From Bacillus sp. T3 (GTDB lineage: Bacteria; Bacillota; Bacilli; Bacillales; Cytobacillaceae), in the NCBI RefSeq assembly GCF_033449965.1, contig NZ_CP137761.1, positions 3,844,001-3,908,000 of the forward strand: DNA of 64,000 nucleotides. The letters run 5' to 3'. Made by a program: the position numbers and the translations under genes. Below are positions 26,085 to 35,569 of the stretch, piece by piece. Numbering within the stretch: the first letter of the stretch is position 1; every line of letters starts with the position of its first letter. The notes beneath the pieces are model-generated. The model was given only the letters and a program-made list of their open reading frames with translations, made no database searches and was not told where the DNA came from.

Positions 26085-26273
26085 ATGGGTAATCGATTAT
26101 TTCAAGAAGCCCGTAAATTTGTCAACATCGCCAAGTCAGCGTCAGGGGACGAAAAGCAACAGGCTACTAGTCGAGCGAAAAATGCTTTAAACTCCGCCTT
26201 TGCAAATTCCACCGTGGCTGAACAAGAGCAGCTTAGACAACTACAAAGTGAGCTTGAGAGTTACAGTAACTAG
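26085..26273 (+). CDS. DUF3813 family small protein
   Basis: A 62-residue, highly charged, mostly helical protein matching the DUF3813 pattern (MGNRLFQEARKFV at the start, NALNSAFANSTVAEQEQL near the middle, short ESYSN tail). Function unknown. It is translated with the small gene before it (gap of two bases) and closed by a strong terminator. It lies within the yit-type neighbourhood, where relatives of this family also occur in B. subtilis as I recall. Confidence 0.75.
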   Translation: MGNRLFQEARKFVNIAKSASGDEKQQATSRAKNALNSAFANSTVAEQEQLRQLQSELESYSN

Positions 26274-26278
26274 TCAAA

Positions 26279-26328
26279 AAGAAGCGCGATTCGAGGCTAT
26301 TTGCCCTAATCACGCTTCTTTCCTTTTA
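26279..26328. terminator. Bidirectional terminator
   Basis: AAGAAGCG near 26279 pairs with CGCTTCTT at 26313-26320, with inner GATT/AATC pairing; TTTCCTTTTATT follows on the plus strand and an A-run serves the minus strand. Confidence 0.8.
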
Positions 26329-26745
26329 TTAAAATTGTTCGAGAACAGTTGCTTGGACATGTATCATATTGTTGTTTTGATCTTTTTCATAAAAATAAAT
26401 CGCAACAGTACCGTTGTCCGGCAGTTTATTTTTGGGGATGCTAATCATAATATTGAAGCTTGCCCATTTCTGTTTCTGTTGCTTTTCTTTCATTGTTATT
26501 TTCGTTTCAGATATAAACTCATAATGCCCGTCTTCAACTAAATAGTAAAACGTGCCATTCTTTGTTCTCGCTTCTCCGTCAATCACATATTCTCCATTTT
26601 TGCCCTTCACCTTAATGTTTCGGAAGACGGCATTTTCAACCTGAATCATGTTCTCTCCATCTTCCTCCGCCTGACCAAGAGTAGATGGTGTTGCTAAAAC
26701 TAGACTAAATATTGCGAGCATAAACCATACGAAACCTTTTTTCAC
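26329..26745 (-). CDS. Secreted protein, possible Gmad2-type immunoglobulin-like domain
   Basis: A 138-residue protein with a clear signal peptide (MKKGFVWFMLAIFSLVLATPSTLGQA, cleavage expected after the last Ala) and a mature part of about 112 residues of beta-type sequence: IKVKGKNGEYVIDGEARTKNGTFYYLVEDG, then a Lys/Gln-rich segment and DNGTVAIYFYEKDQ. The layout resembles the Gmad2 Ig-like fold found with spore-germination and cell-surface proteins, but the match is from memory and is weak. The start is a GTG at 26745 with GGGGTG upstream. It follows yitT by 14 bases and probably shares its transcript. Confidence 0.6.
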   Translation of the reverse strand: MKKGFVWFMLAIFSLVLATPSTLGQAEEDGENMIQVENAVFRNIKVKGKNGEYVIDGEARTKNGTFYYLVEDGHYEFISETKITMKEKQQKQKWASFNIMISIPKNKLPDNGTVAIYFYEKDQNNNMIHVQATVLEQF

Positions 26746-26759
26746 ATCTTCACCCCATC

Positions 26760-27602
26760 TTAGTCTTTACGAAAAAATCCAAAAATCCCTGTTGTTTGAA
26801 TTATATTTGTAAATGCACCTGGGTCGACCTCTTTTATTATTCTTTCTAAATCAAAAAGCTCATATCGGGTGATGACCGTCATCAGCATTTCTTTTGGCTC
26901 ATTGGTAAACCCGCCTTTGACATTGATTGTGGTGATGCCGCGAACAAGCTTCGCCTGAATTGCCTTTTTCAAATCCTCAGGCTTTTTAGTAATAATCATA
27001 GCCGTCAACTTTACATGCCTCGTATGGATCGTATCAATTACCCTAGTAGTAACGTACAAAGTGACCAATGTATAAAGGGCCTTCTCCCAACCGAACAATA
27101 AACCAGCGATTAAGATAATAACGGAGTTCAAGGTGAAGATATATGTTCCAACCGGTTTATCCTTCATTCTAGAAAGGAGCATCGCAACAATATCCATACC
27201 TCCGGTCGACGCACCCCATTTTAGGGTAAATCCTACTCCAACAGCTGAGATGACCCCACCGAAAACAGCATTCAATAAAATGTCTTTTGATACCTGTTTT
27301 ATTGGAATCATTTCTAGAAAAAAGGACATCAATAACACACTACAAAAACTATAAATTGTAAAAGATCTGCCTACCTTTTTCCAGCCAATAATCGTAACGG
27401 GAATATTTAACAAGAAAAGTAAAACACCAGTGGAAAGGGTGAATGGGGTGTAATCTGTCATGATTCTTGATATTAATTGAGCCGCACCACTAAACCCGCT
27501 TGAATACACATTAGCGGGAATGAGGAAGAAGTTTAACGCAAGGGCATTCAACAAAGCTCCAAAGATGACGACTATGAATTTTTTTAGTTCCATAACGACC
27601 AT
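26760..27602 (-). CDS. yitT: YitT family membrane protein (DUF161/DUF2179)
   Basis: A 280-residue integral membrane protein: five hydrophobic segments in the first 190 residues (including GFSGAAQLI and GASTGGMDIVA, typical of the family) followed by a soluble DUF2179 domain with TRHVKLTAMIIT, RGITTINVKGGFT and IKEVDPGAFTNII. The role is not established; members are often described as possible transporters. The ATG at 27602 has GGGGGT upstream. It is divergent from the degV-like gene, in the same neighbourhood as yitS-yitT of B. subtilis. Confidence 0.9.
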   Translation of the reverse strand: MVVMELKKFIVVIFGALLNALALNFFLIPANVYSSGFSGAAQLISRIMTDYTPFTLSTGVLLFLLNIPVTIIGWKKVGRSFTIYSFCSVLLMSFFLEMIPIKQVSKDILLNAVFGGVISAVGVGFTLKWGASTGGMDIVAMLLSRMKDKPVGTYIFTLNSVIILIAGLLFGWEKALYTLVTLYVTTRVIDTIHTRHVKLTAMIITKKPEDLKKAIQAKLVRGITTINVKGGFTNEPKEMLMTVITRYELFDLERIIKEVDPGAFTNIIQTTGIFGFFRKD

Positions 27603-27709
27603 TTTATGACCCCCGATAATTGTTGTGAACAAATGAGGAATGATTGTATTTTTACATTGAAACCGCTAAACTTAAGATAAAAATATTATTTCACAAAGCA
27701 GGTGAAAAA

Positions 27710-28570
27710 ATGGCATTAACAATCATTACTGACAGTGGTGCAGATTTACCAATTAGTTATTACGAAAAGAACCATGTTGTTTTATTGCCATTAAAGGTTC
27801 AGCTAGATGATAAGGAGTACGATGATCATTTAGAAATTGAGCCTGCAACCGTATACCAAGCAATCCGCTCAGGACAATATCCAAAAACCTCTCAGGTCCC
27901 TCCTAATCGCTTTGAGGAATTATTTACAGAAATGGCCCAGAACAAGCAGGATGGAATTTATATTGCCTTCTCCTCTCAGTTATCTGGTACTTATGCAACT
28001 GCTGTAATGATCCTAAATCAAGTGAAAGATGAGTATCCTGATTTTAATTTGACCATTCTTGATACGAAATGCGCCTCACTTGGCCAAGGTTTAGTTGTGA
28101 TGGAGGCAGTTCAGTTAGCTTCATCAGGCATTTCAAAGGAAGAAATACTTGCGAGACTACAATTTCGTTCCCAACATACTGAAAGTTTAGTAACCGTAAA
28201 TGATTTGGATTATTTAGCCAAGGGCGGACGAGTCTCGAAAGCCTCTGCATTTGTTGGCGGACTCTTAAACATTAAACCCATCATCAATATGGAAGACGGA
28301 AAGCTCATTCCGATTGAAAAAATTCGCGGTAAAAAGAAGGTTTTTCACCGTCTGATACAATTGATGCAGGAACGCGGCGACCATTTGGATCAGCAGATCG
28401 TTGGCATTAGCCATGCTGATAATGCAGAAACCGCTCAGGAAGTGAAAGCCATGATTGAATCGGAATTTCATCCTGACTTCATCACCATTACGGATATCGG
28501 CTCAGCGATTGGGGCTCATACCGGACCAGGAACCATTGCTATCTTCTTTTTAAATAAGATGCCTTCTTAA
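27710..28570 (+). CDS. DegV family fatty-acid-binding protein (YitS-like)
   Basis: A 286-residue DegV protein. The family binds a fatty acid and some members (FakB) present it to the FakA kinase for phospholipid synthesis. The N-terminal TIITDSGADLP (4-14), SSQLSGTYATA and IGAHTGPGTIAIFF are the binding-site motifs. The ATG at 27710 has AGGTG six to eight bases before it; an in-frame start 22 codons upstream lacks a ribosome site. Divergent from yitT. Confidence 0.9.
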   Translation: MALTIITDSGADLPISYYEKNHVVLLPLKVQLDDKEYDDHLEIEPATVYQAIRSGQYPKTSQVPPNRFEELFTEMAQNKQDGIYIAFSSQLSGTYATAVMILNQVKDEYPDFNLTILDTKCASLGQGLVVMEAVQLASSGISKEEILARLQFRSQHTESLVTVNDLDYLAKGGRVSKASAFVGGLLNIKPIINMEDGKLIPIEKIRGKKKVFHRLIQLMQERGDHLDQQIVGISHADNAETAQEVKAMIESEFHPDFITITDIGSAIGAHTGPGTIAIFFLNKMPS

Positions 28571-28642
28571 TCTCATTTACATACTCCTTTCGAAAATGAC
28601 AGACAATAAAATGTATTTATTTTGAAAGGAGAATGTAAAAAT

Positions 28643-28774
28643 ATGCCTCATACATCGGATAATGATAAGAAAGCCCAAGACAATAATGCACTGCGCCATG
28701 AAAAAAACATGATGCGTGAAAAAAATCGCAAAGCAGGGAAGAATCAATACTCTAAGAAAACAGATCATCTATAA
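28643..28774 (+). CDS. DUF3941 family small protein
   Basis: A 43-residue, very hydrophilic protein (MPHTSDNDKKAQDNNALR...QYSKKTDHL) of the DUF3941 type found in Bacillaceae; function unknown. The frame is supported by GAAAGGAGAATG upstream, a TAA at 28772-28774 and the strong terminator beginning 15 bases later. A longer reading frame on the opposite strand across the same bases has no comparable support. Confidence 0.75.
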   Translation: MPHTSDNDKKAQDNNALRHEKNMMREKNRKAGKNQYSKKTDHL

Positions 28775-28788
28775 AATAGGTTACAAAA

Positions 28789-28829
28789 AAGAAGAGGGAC
28801 GACTCATTCAGAGTCTCCCTCTTCTTTCT
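28789..28829. terminator. Bidirectional terminator between DUF3941 gene and cvfB
   Basis: AAGAAGAGGGA (28789-28799) pairs with TCCCTCTTCTT (28816-28826), extended by the inner GACTC/GAGTC pair. The cvfB stop codon lies inside the stem. T-runs occur on both sides. Confidence 0.85.
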
Positions 28830-29682
28830 TAATATAGGTCCAACGATCTTCCTGATACACGCGACCGTCCTTCATTAATTTTCCTAACGCCCGTTTAAAT
28901 GCACCTTTACTTAAATTGAAACGCTCCGCGATGTCCTCTGGTAAGCTCTTATCACTATAAGGCATCGCCCCATTACGTGATTCTAAGTATTCGTAAATGC
29001 GCTCAGAATCTGTATCCAATTGGTCCTGTTTACGGGGCAGCAAGGATACATTAATCGTTCCATCCACTTTGACATCAATGACTCTTCCTTCTACTTTTTG
29101 ACCAAGACGCGGCTCAGTTAAGCGCTGTGACTCATGGATAAAGCCCTTGTAGCCTTCAGCCGTAAATAACCAGCTGCCAACCTTTGCCGTGCGATAAATA
29201 TAGCCATGGACATTTTTGTTGAAATCCTTTTCGGTTGCCTCGACAGCTTTTTCCTCCATAATCGGGTCGGTTGCCAGTTTAGCATAAAGCCGCTGATTTT
29301 TATTAACCCGAATGGTTACATACAATAGGTCGCCAACTGTTGGCCAAACGGATTTATGTGCCGGTAAGTCCTCCTCACCTAACAACAGTTCCTTTTGGAT
29401 ACCCATATCTAGGAAGATCCCCAATCCTGGCTGAACATCGGTCACCTTCACCCATTCGTACTTTCCGACTGTTACGAAAGGAATCGTATCGGTTGCGGCA
29501 ATGCGGCCTCTAGAATCTGTATAAAGAAAAACCTCGACCGTTTCATCCAATCCATAATGCTTGTTTGCTTCATTTTTATGCATTAACACATCTTCCGTAC
29601 CATCAGTTAAAAAGTAACCAAATTCCGATTCCCGTGTTACAGTTAATTCTAATACATGTCCTACATTTTCTGATAAAGGCAT
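28804..29682 (-). CDS. cvfB: S1-domain RNA-binding protein CvfB (YitL)
   Basis: A 292-residue protein with three S1-like beta-barrels followed by a C-terminal winged helix (LPEDIAERFNLSKGAFKRALGKLMKDGRV). This is the CvfB/YitL layout; in staphylococci CvfB binds RNA and influences virulence gene expression. Visible features include VGSWLFTAEGYKGFIHESQ in the third S1 domain. The ATG at 29682 has GGAGGAAATAAC before it. It is divergent from yajQ and its end is built into a bidirectional terminator. Confidence 0.9.
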   Translation of the reverse strand: MPLSENVGHVLELTVTRESEFGYFLTDGTEDVLMHKNEANKHYGLDETVEVFLYTDSRGRIAATDTIPFVTVGKYEWVKVTDVQPGLGIFLDMGIQKELLLGEEDLPAHKSVWPTVGDLLYVTIRVNKNQRLYAKLATDPIMEEKAVEATEKDFNKNVHGYIYRTAKVGSWLFTAEGYKGFIHESQRLTEPRLGQKVEGRVIDVKVDGTINVSLLPRKQDQLDTDSERIYEYLESRNGAMPYSDKSLPEDIAERFNLSKGAFKRALGKLMKDGRVYQEDRWTYIKKEEGDSE

Positions 29683-29847
29683 GTTATTTCCTCCAATTGC
29701 TTAACTTTTCATTCTACCTAAAGTTGTTTGAACTGCTATATTTTACTATAATGAGAACATAAAGGGAAACGAATCATGAGGTTTTTACTCCAATGATCGT
29801 TTGCAGAGCTAATTTTATAAAAAGAAATAATGTTTACGGAGGTAACC

Positions 29848-30342
29848 ATGGCAGCAAAAGACAGTTCATTTGATATTGTATCCCAAGTTGACTTTTCTGA
29901 AGTCACAAATGCCGTTACGGCAACCATGAAAGAAATTAAAACACGCTACGACTTTAAAGGCAGCAAAAGCGATGTCACCCTTGATAAAGAAGACCTTGTG
30001 CTTGTTTCCGACGATGAGTATAAGCTAGATCAGTTAAAAGACGTTCTTTTCAGCAAACTAATCAAGCGTGGTGTTCCAATCAAGAACCTTGATTATGGTA
30101 AATTAGAGGGTGCATCAGGCGGTACCGTCCGTCAACGGGCCAAACTTGTTCAAGGAATCGATAAAGACAACGCCAAAAAAATTAATGCGTTAATCAAAAA
30201 CAGCGGTTTAAAAGTAAAAAGCCAAGTTCAAGACGATCAAATTCGTGTCACTGCAAAAAGCCGTGACGATTTGCAAAAAATCATCGCAGCCGTTAAGGAA
30301 GCTGATTTAACTGTCGATGTTCAATTTACGAATTACCGCTAA
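29848..30342 (+). CDS. yajQ: YajQ family nucleotide-binding protein (YitK)
   Basis: A 164-residue member of the UPF0234/YajQ family, with two ferredoxin-like domains; members bind nucleotides (c-di-GMP in some species) or act in RNA and translation contexts. It begins MAAKDSSFDIVSQVD and has the family motifs TRYDFKGSKS, QRAKLVQGIDKDNAKKI and KSQVQDDQIRVTAKSRDDLQ. The ATG at 29848 follows GGAGGTAACC. Adjacent to cvfB (yitL), as yitK-yitL in B. subtilis. A terminator follows immediately. Confidence 0.92.
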   Translation: MAAKDSSFDIVSQVDFSEVTNAVTATMKEIKTRYDFKGSKSDVTLDKEDLVLVSDDEYKLDQLKDVLFSKLIKRGVPIKNLDYGKLEGASGGTVRQRAKLVQGIDKDNAKKINALIKNSGLKVKSQVQDDQIRVTAKSRDDLQKIIAAVKEADLTVDVQFTNYR

Positions 30343-30344
30343 AA

Positions 30345-30378
30345 AAGACTGGGGATTAATTCCCAGTCTTTTATTTTG
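30345..30378 (+). terminator. Terminator of yajQ
   Basis: AAGACTGGG pairs with CCCAGTCTT over the loop GATTAATT, followed by TTATTTTGG. Confidence 0.85.
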
Positions 30379-30380
30379 GT

Positions 30381-30522
30381 TTTATTCGCTTGAATCTTGA
30401 TTTATTCGCCTGAATCTTGGCTTTATTCGCTTAAATCTCAATTTATTCGCCTAAACCCGGTTTTATTCACCTGAATCCAGGTTTATTCGCCTAAAACCTG
30501 GTTTTATTCGCCTACCTGATTT
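30381..30522. repeat. 20-bp tandem array, TTTATTCGCC type, array A (7 units)
   Basis: Seven starts of TTTATTCGCC or close variants at 30381, 30401, 30422, 30442, 30462, 30482 and 30503, a period of 20-21 bases with consensus TTTATTCGCCTGAATCTNGG. It lies between the ends of yajQ and the amylase gene. The same unit forms array B at 33320-33440. The units are joined head to tail with no unique spacers. Confidence 0.9.
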
Positions 30523-30533
30523 CTCTCAGTTCT

Positions 30534-32056
30534 CTATTCACTTGTCTTTTGCTTTCTTCTTTTTAGCAAAATCACAATAAAGCCAAAGAATAACAAATAC
30601 ACGGTGCCCATCACAACAAAATAAGGAATATTCAACCCGCTTTTTTGGGCGACCACATAAATCTCTGCCTCATCACGATCAAGAATGAGCTTGTATTTCC
30701 CATTCTCCTCTTTCGTTAAATCGTCCATTAATAAGCCTCGTAATTCCTTATCCTTAGCAATTTTCGCAGCTGGAATCACGACATTTTGCGACTTCGTGGT
30801 ATTGTTGATCGCAATCACAGTCAGTTCACCTTGAAACTCCCGCTTATAAACGATCATCCCATTCTTGGAATAGAGCTTCTCCATCGTTCCTTTCGTGAGC
30901 GACGGCATTTGATTACGCAATTCCCCCAGCTTCGTAATATAATCGACTAAGTCCTTATCAGTTCGGAAATCCATCTGCTTTCGATTATCATCTCCTGCAC
31001 CGCCCTCAAGTGCAATTTCGCTTCCATAGTACACAACTGGAATTCCCGGCGCTGTAAAGAGATAGGTTAATGCCAGCTTCCAGCGCGAGCCAGGATGCAA
31101 ATTGTTGACCACCGCTTCGTGCGTGAACCGTACCATGCGCTGATTGTCCATGAATGTTCCCATCAAATTTGGAGAATCAAATTGCTGCTTATTTTTATCT
31201 AAAATTGTAAATAGCTCATCCAGTGATTGATCTGGTTTGGCAAAGCCTGTCCGCAGCACAGGATTGGCTGAATAATCAAGAAAGCCATCGATGCCGGTAT
31301 TACTATAACCCTCTGCGCTATTGATTCCTTCTGCATCCCCAAGTAAAAATAAGTCTGGGTTGTCGGTTTTAAGTTCCTTGGTAAAATCCTTCCAAAAACT
31401 CGCCGGTACATGCTGAATACGGTCGAGCTTGTAGCCGTCAATTCCAGTTTCATTAACCCACCATTTCGCCACGTCAATTAAGTACTCGCGAACCTCTGGA
31501 TTTTCTTGATTTAAATCAGGCAAGCCATCCACCCAAGCTTTTTCTTTGTCCGTTTCTTGGTTTTGGTTAAACCAGTCCTGCTTCGTGGCATCCTTTAGCC
31601 AAGGATGGTTTGGTCCAACAGAATTCGCTGGGAATTCAACGATCACCTTTAACCCACGTTTGTGAGCTTCGTTCACAAGCTTTTTAAATTCTGACAATGT
31701 GCCAAAATGCTCATCAGTCTTTTTAAAATCATTGATCCAATAGCCATGATAACCTTTGCCCTCGTTATCAAAAATTGGCGAAAGAGCAATTGTTGTAAAC
31801 CCCATATCCTTTATGTAATCCAATTGCAGTGATACCCCTTTAAAATCACCACCATGATAAGCTAATGGATCGTTTGAATCCACATCCGTATCATTGTTCG
31901 GATCACCATTATTAAAGCGGTCAATCATTACATAATAAATTGATTCATCCTGCCAGCTCTCTTCCGTTTTTTCAGCAGCTTGAGCTTGTGTCACAGTACC
32001 CATACCGAAAAAAGAAGAATAGCGCTGAATATGATCGAAAACGTACGCTTCTTCAT
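30534..32056 (-). CDS. Membrane-anchored alpha-amylase family (GH13) protein with altered catalytic positions; signal-peptide frame broken
   Basis: A secreted GH13-type protein of about 507 residues. It starts at 32056 with MKKRTFSIIFSAILLF; a six-T run at 32008-32013 is one base short, and adding a T gives a normal signal peptide running into GMGTVTQAQA. The barrel shows YHGGDFKGVSLQLDYI and GIDGYKLDRIQHV, so the nucleophile Asp is kept, and a Glu in LLGDAEGIN. Region I reads VEFPANSVG instead of the usual D-V-V-x-N-H, and the last region reads FMDNQRMVRF where F-x-D-N-H-D is usual, replacing the transition-state Asp. A single helix (VVMGTVYLLFFGFIVILL) with a positive tail anchors the C terminus. 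Function uncertain. Confidence 0.8.
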
Positions 32057-32338
32057 ATCCCCACTCCCCCTTGAAAAATGAGGCGATTCTTGCTTTTTAG
32101 AAAAACACGGAACCATTTCTAGGTCTCTAATCCCAACAAACACTTCGCATGTTTCGCCATAAACAACGAATCTTCCCAATTTTTTGCATATGCCTCTAGA
32201 TTATCTGTTTGTCTGCTGTCCGTCAAACGAGATGCAATCCTGGCTTTATTTGAACATTATTTGACGAATTTTTAATTCAGCAGGTAATTTATTTACCAGA
32301 GCGAAAAGAATTATGTTAAACGAAAGGAGTGTGTTACA

Positions 32339-33313
32339 TTGTTTATGAATGAACGGACATTGCCATTAAAAATTGAATTTAACCAAGCATGTTTAAGACG
32401 GATCTATCCTGGTCATCCTAAAGGACCATTGATTGAAACAGACATAGGACGTACTGAGGCTGGCTACTACAGCGAAATCACACTAGACTCCTACCTACAA
32501 TATCTCCCCGAAAAAAATTACTACATCTTTAAAGGGTTGCGACTCCCAACCACTAGAGGCACCTACTTCCAAATCGATTCTCTCATTCTTTCTCCAACCC
32601 ATATTCCCATTATAGAAGCCAAAAATTTATCCGGAACATTGGATATTGATGAAAATTGTGATCAGCTCATCCAAAATGGAGAAATCGGCTACGAAAATCC
32701 AATGCTGCAGGCTGAATTTCAACTTCGTGAATTACGCCAATGGTTAATACGGAACAAATTTCCTTGTAAGAATCTTGAGTACTTGGTTGGAATGATGAAC
32801 AAGAATTGTATTTTAAAAATAATCCCTGGTTCAGAAGCTCAATTTCGAGTGTGTCGCGGCCGCCGTGTCATCGATCGACTAAATTCTTTTTCGGCAAAAT
32901 ATCAAGATATTATTTTTCCACCTGAAATCCTTCGCAAAATGTGTAAGCTTCTCCTAAAAAGTCATGTTCAACCAAGCTACGACATTGAGAAATGCTTTAA
33001 AATTTCCCGCTCGGAACTTTTACCTGGAGTGCATTGTCCGTTCTGCTGGTTTCTTGGAATGGTATATCGAAATGGTACGTGGCATTGCCCAAAATGCAAA
33101 GAGGTTTCGAAGGATGCACATATGCATACCTTAAAAGATTACTTTCTGTTACATGGTGCTGAAATAACAAATCGTCAATTTCGGGAGTTTTTACAGCTCG
33201 GGCATAATTCAGTGAATATCGCTTCAAAAATGCTAAATAATTTGGAGCTTCCCCACACTAATGCAAAGAAAAACCGAGTTTACAAGTTACCAAAAACATT
33301 ATTTTTCAATTGA
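32339..33313 (+). CDS. NERD domain protein with C-terminal zinc ribbon
   Basis: A 324-residue protein with a nuclease-related domain: SEITLDSYLQYLP, FQIDSLILSPTHIPIIEAKNLSG (the D...E-x-K core near residues 78-96) and NPMLQAEFQL. The second half has a zinc-binding set CPFC and CPKC (about residues 237-240 and 255-258) and a basic end. NERD proteins are thought to act on DNA, but no activity is established for this form. The start is a TTG at 32339 with AAAGGAG nine bases upstream; an ATG two codons later is too far away. The 281 bases before it show no other feature. Confidence 0.8.
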   Translation: MFMNERTLPLKIEFNQACLRRIYPGHPKGPLIETDIGRTEAGYYSEITLDSYLQYLPEKNYYIFKGLRLPTTRGTYFQIDSLILSPTHIPIIEAKNLSGTLDIDENCDQLIQNGEIGYENPMLQAEFQLRELRQWLIRNKFPCKNLEYLVGMMNKNCILKIIPGSEAQFRVCRGRRVIDRLNSFSAKYQDIIFPPEILRKMCKLLLKSHVQPSYDIEKCFKISRSELLPGVHCPFCWFLGMVYRNGTWHCPKCKEVSKDAHMHTLKDYFLLHGAEITNRQFREFLQLGHNSVNIASKMLNNLELPHTNAKKNRVYKLPKTLFFN

Positions 33314-33319
33314 AAAATT

Positions 33320-33440
33320 TTTATTCGCCAGTTTTTGGATTTATTCGCCTAAACCTGGATTTATTCGCTAATTTCAGAATTTATTCGCCAAAACCCAGGA
33401 TTTATTCGCTTAAATCGGAGTTTATTCGCCTTACGCAATA
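33320..33440. repeat. 20-bp tandem array, TTTATTCGCC type, array B (6 units)
   Basis: Starts of TTTATTCGCC at 33320, 33340, 33360, 33380, 33401 and 33421; consensus TTTATTCGCCTAAACCNGGA. Same unit, period and orientation as array A, 3 kb away, again between convergent genes (NERD gene and asnO). Confidence 0.9.
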
Positions 33441-33460
33441 CTCTCTATCAAACTCAAACT

Positions 33461-33500
33461 AAATAAAGTGAGCTACGCACACACTCTATGCGTAGCTCAC
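33461..33500 (-). terminator. Terminator of asnO
   Basis: The 12-bp perfect stem GTGAGCTACGCA/TGCGTAGCTCAC (33468-33479 and 33489-33500), followed on the minus strand by TTTATTTAG. Confidence 0.9.
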
Positions 33501-33511
33501 TGCTGCTCATG

Positions 33512-35363
33512 TTAACTTTCCACAATATTAATCCCGTAATCTTTAAACCACACATGAATTTGATAAAGGTGAGCCAATAGCTGAGGGCCGGTCATAAGCT
33601 GGCCGTACCATGGAACGGTGAAGGCCGCACCACCTGTGTCGATGATTTTACGAAGCTCCTCCCCATCAAAGAACTCATGCAGGGCAGAATTTTTATCTCG
33701 CATCGCATCGCCTAATAAATCATTGACGAGTTTTGTATAGACAGGGTTATGCGTTTTTGGATATGGACTTTTTTTACGATAGAGGATTTCATCAGGAAGG
33801 ATTCCTTCCAAAGCCTTACGCAGAATCCCCTTTTCGCGATGACCATAAGTTTTCAATTCCCATGGAATGTTCCATACGTACTCAACTAAGCGATGGTCAG
33901 CGAAAGGCACGCGTACCTCTAAGCTCGCTCCCATGCTCATTCGGTCTTTGCGTTCCAACAGTGTAGTCATAAACCAGATCATGTTGATGTAAAATAACTC
34001 ACGGCGCTTCGCTTCTACCTCGTTTTCACCATCTAAGCGTGGTGTTTCGGCGATCGTTTCGCTATATTTATTCATGATATACTCCGGTAAATGTAACCGT
34101 GATTGCCACTTCTCTTTAAGAATTCCTTGTCTGGCATCAACCGAACGCATCCACGGAAATCCCGGGCGCTTCAAATCATCCTCGCGATAAAACCAAGGAT
34201 AGCCACCAAAGATTTCATCGGCACATTCTCCAGATAAACTAACAACAAAATCCTTCTTTATTTCGCGACAGAACCATAGCAATGAAGAATCGACATCCGC
34301 CATCCCAGGTAAATCACGAACATGAACCGCTTCGGTCAAATGCTGCGCCAGCACATCCTGAGAAATGACACAGCTATGATGCAAGGTATCAAATTCGTTT
34401 ACCATTTTTTGAATAAAAGTAGAATCTGAATTCGGCTGAAACTCATTTTCCTTAAAAAACTTAGCATTGTCTTCATAATCGATTGAATAGGTGTGTAGCT
34501 GACCTTTGCCCTCCTGCGCAAACTGCTTTGCAGCAATCGCGGTGATGGCACTGGAGTCAACTCCACCTGATAAAAAGGTACAAAGCGGTACATCGGAAAC
34601 AAGCTGACGCGTAACAGCATCTGTTACAAGCTCTCGTACTTTTCCAATTGTATCTTCAACTGTATCTTGATGTTCTTCACTTTTCACATTCCAGTAGCGC
34701 CACACCCTCAGACCATTCAAATCGAGTGAAAGTGCATGACCCGGACGCAGCTCTTTGATTCCTTTAAATACACCAACACCTGGCGAACGGGAAGGCCCTA
34801 ACCCAAAAACCTCAGATAACCCCTCACGATCCACCTGAACGGGAACATTCGGATGAGCCAATATTGCCTTAAGTTCTGACGCAAATACAATTCCGCTGCC
34901 AAGCTCACTATAAAATAATGGTTTAACGCCGAGCCGATCACGCCCAATAAACAATTTTTGTTTTTGTTCATCCCAAACGGCAAAGGCAAAAATTCCGTTT
35001 AAATACTCAACACATTGCTCCTGCCATTCAATATATGCTGTTAGCAAAACTTCTGTATCGGAATGACCTTTAAAAGAATATCCTTTTATTAGAAGTTCTT
35101 TGCGGATATCTTCTGTGTTATAAAGCTCTCCATTATAGCAAATTGTATAATGGTTTCCGGACTTTTCTTTTATCATTGGCTGCTTTCCGCCCTCTGGGTC
35201 AACGACAACCAATCGTTTATGTCCAAACCCGACGTGAAGATTAGTCCAAACATTCGTATCATCTGGTCCTCTTTTTGACAATGTTTCAGCCATTTTCGCA
35301 ATCGTCTTTTTTTCGGTTCCGGATGTCTTTGCTGTAATCAATCCATCCTGAGATTCCGCACAT
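33512..35363 (-). CDS. asnO: Asparagine synthetase (glutamine-hydrolysing), AsnO/AsnB type; frame broken after codon 14
   Basis: Makes asparagine from aspartate, ATP and glutamine. The real N terminus is at 35363 (MCGISGWIDYSKDI), behind GAGGAG, and carries the essential glutaminase Cys2. At about 35320-35323 an extra C (ATCCGG for ATCGG) throws the frame; removing it gives KDIGTEKKTIAKMAETL and an open frame to 33512. A frame starting at 35392 avoids the indel but would lack Cys2. The body has RGPDD, the ATP loop LSGGVDSS near residue 265 and SGECADEIFGGYPWF, total about 617 residues. The neighbours yisN and yisL suggest the sporulation-linked AsnO rather than AsnB, but this is by position only. 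Confidence 0.88.
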
Positions 35364-35569
35364 CTTTTTTTCTCCTCACTTCCAATAGTCATTTGTTCTA
35401 GGAATGGTTTATCTTATGCAAACCAAGAAAAATGGTTATTTTATAAAAATGAAACTTCCACCTGGGGGTTAACTGCCGTTTACCTACGATAAAAATAAAC
35501 AGATATGGTTATAAAAAGTGGGTAAAGTGTCTAGAAAGAAAAGTGAGGTACTATCCACGGAGGGAAATC

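Noticed and set aside
28577..28768. 63-codon minus-strand frame
   Set aside because: It overlaps the DUF3941 gene, which has a good ribosome site and family-typical ends.
32008..32013. Phase-variable homopolymer in the amylase signal peptide
   Set aside because: A six-T run is short for slipped-strand switching, and eight other genes here have similar one- or two-base breaks, so a reading error is more likely.
33512..35363. Asparagine-synthetase-like gene as the missing lasso cyclase of the peptide operon
   Set aside because: It is 14 kb away, beside yisN and yisL, and has the full AsnB layout with an MCG start; it looks like the ordinary AsnO.
35364..35569. T-box leader for asnO
   Set aside because: No AGGGTGGNACCGCG-type T-box sequence and no specifier-loop structure could be seen.
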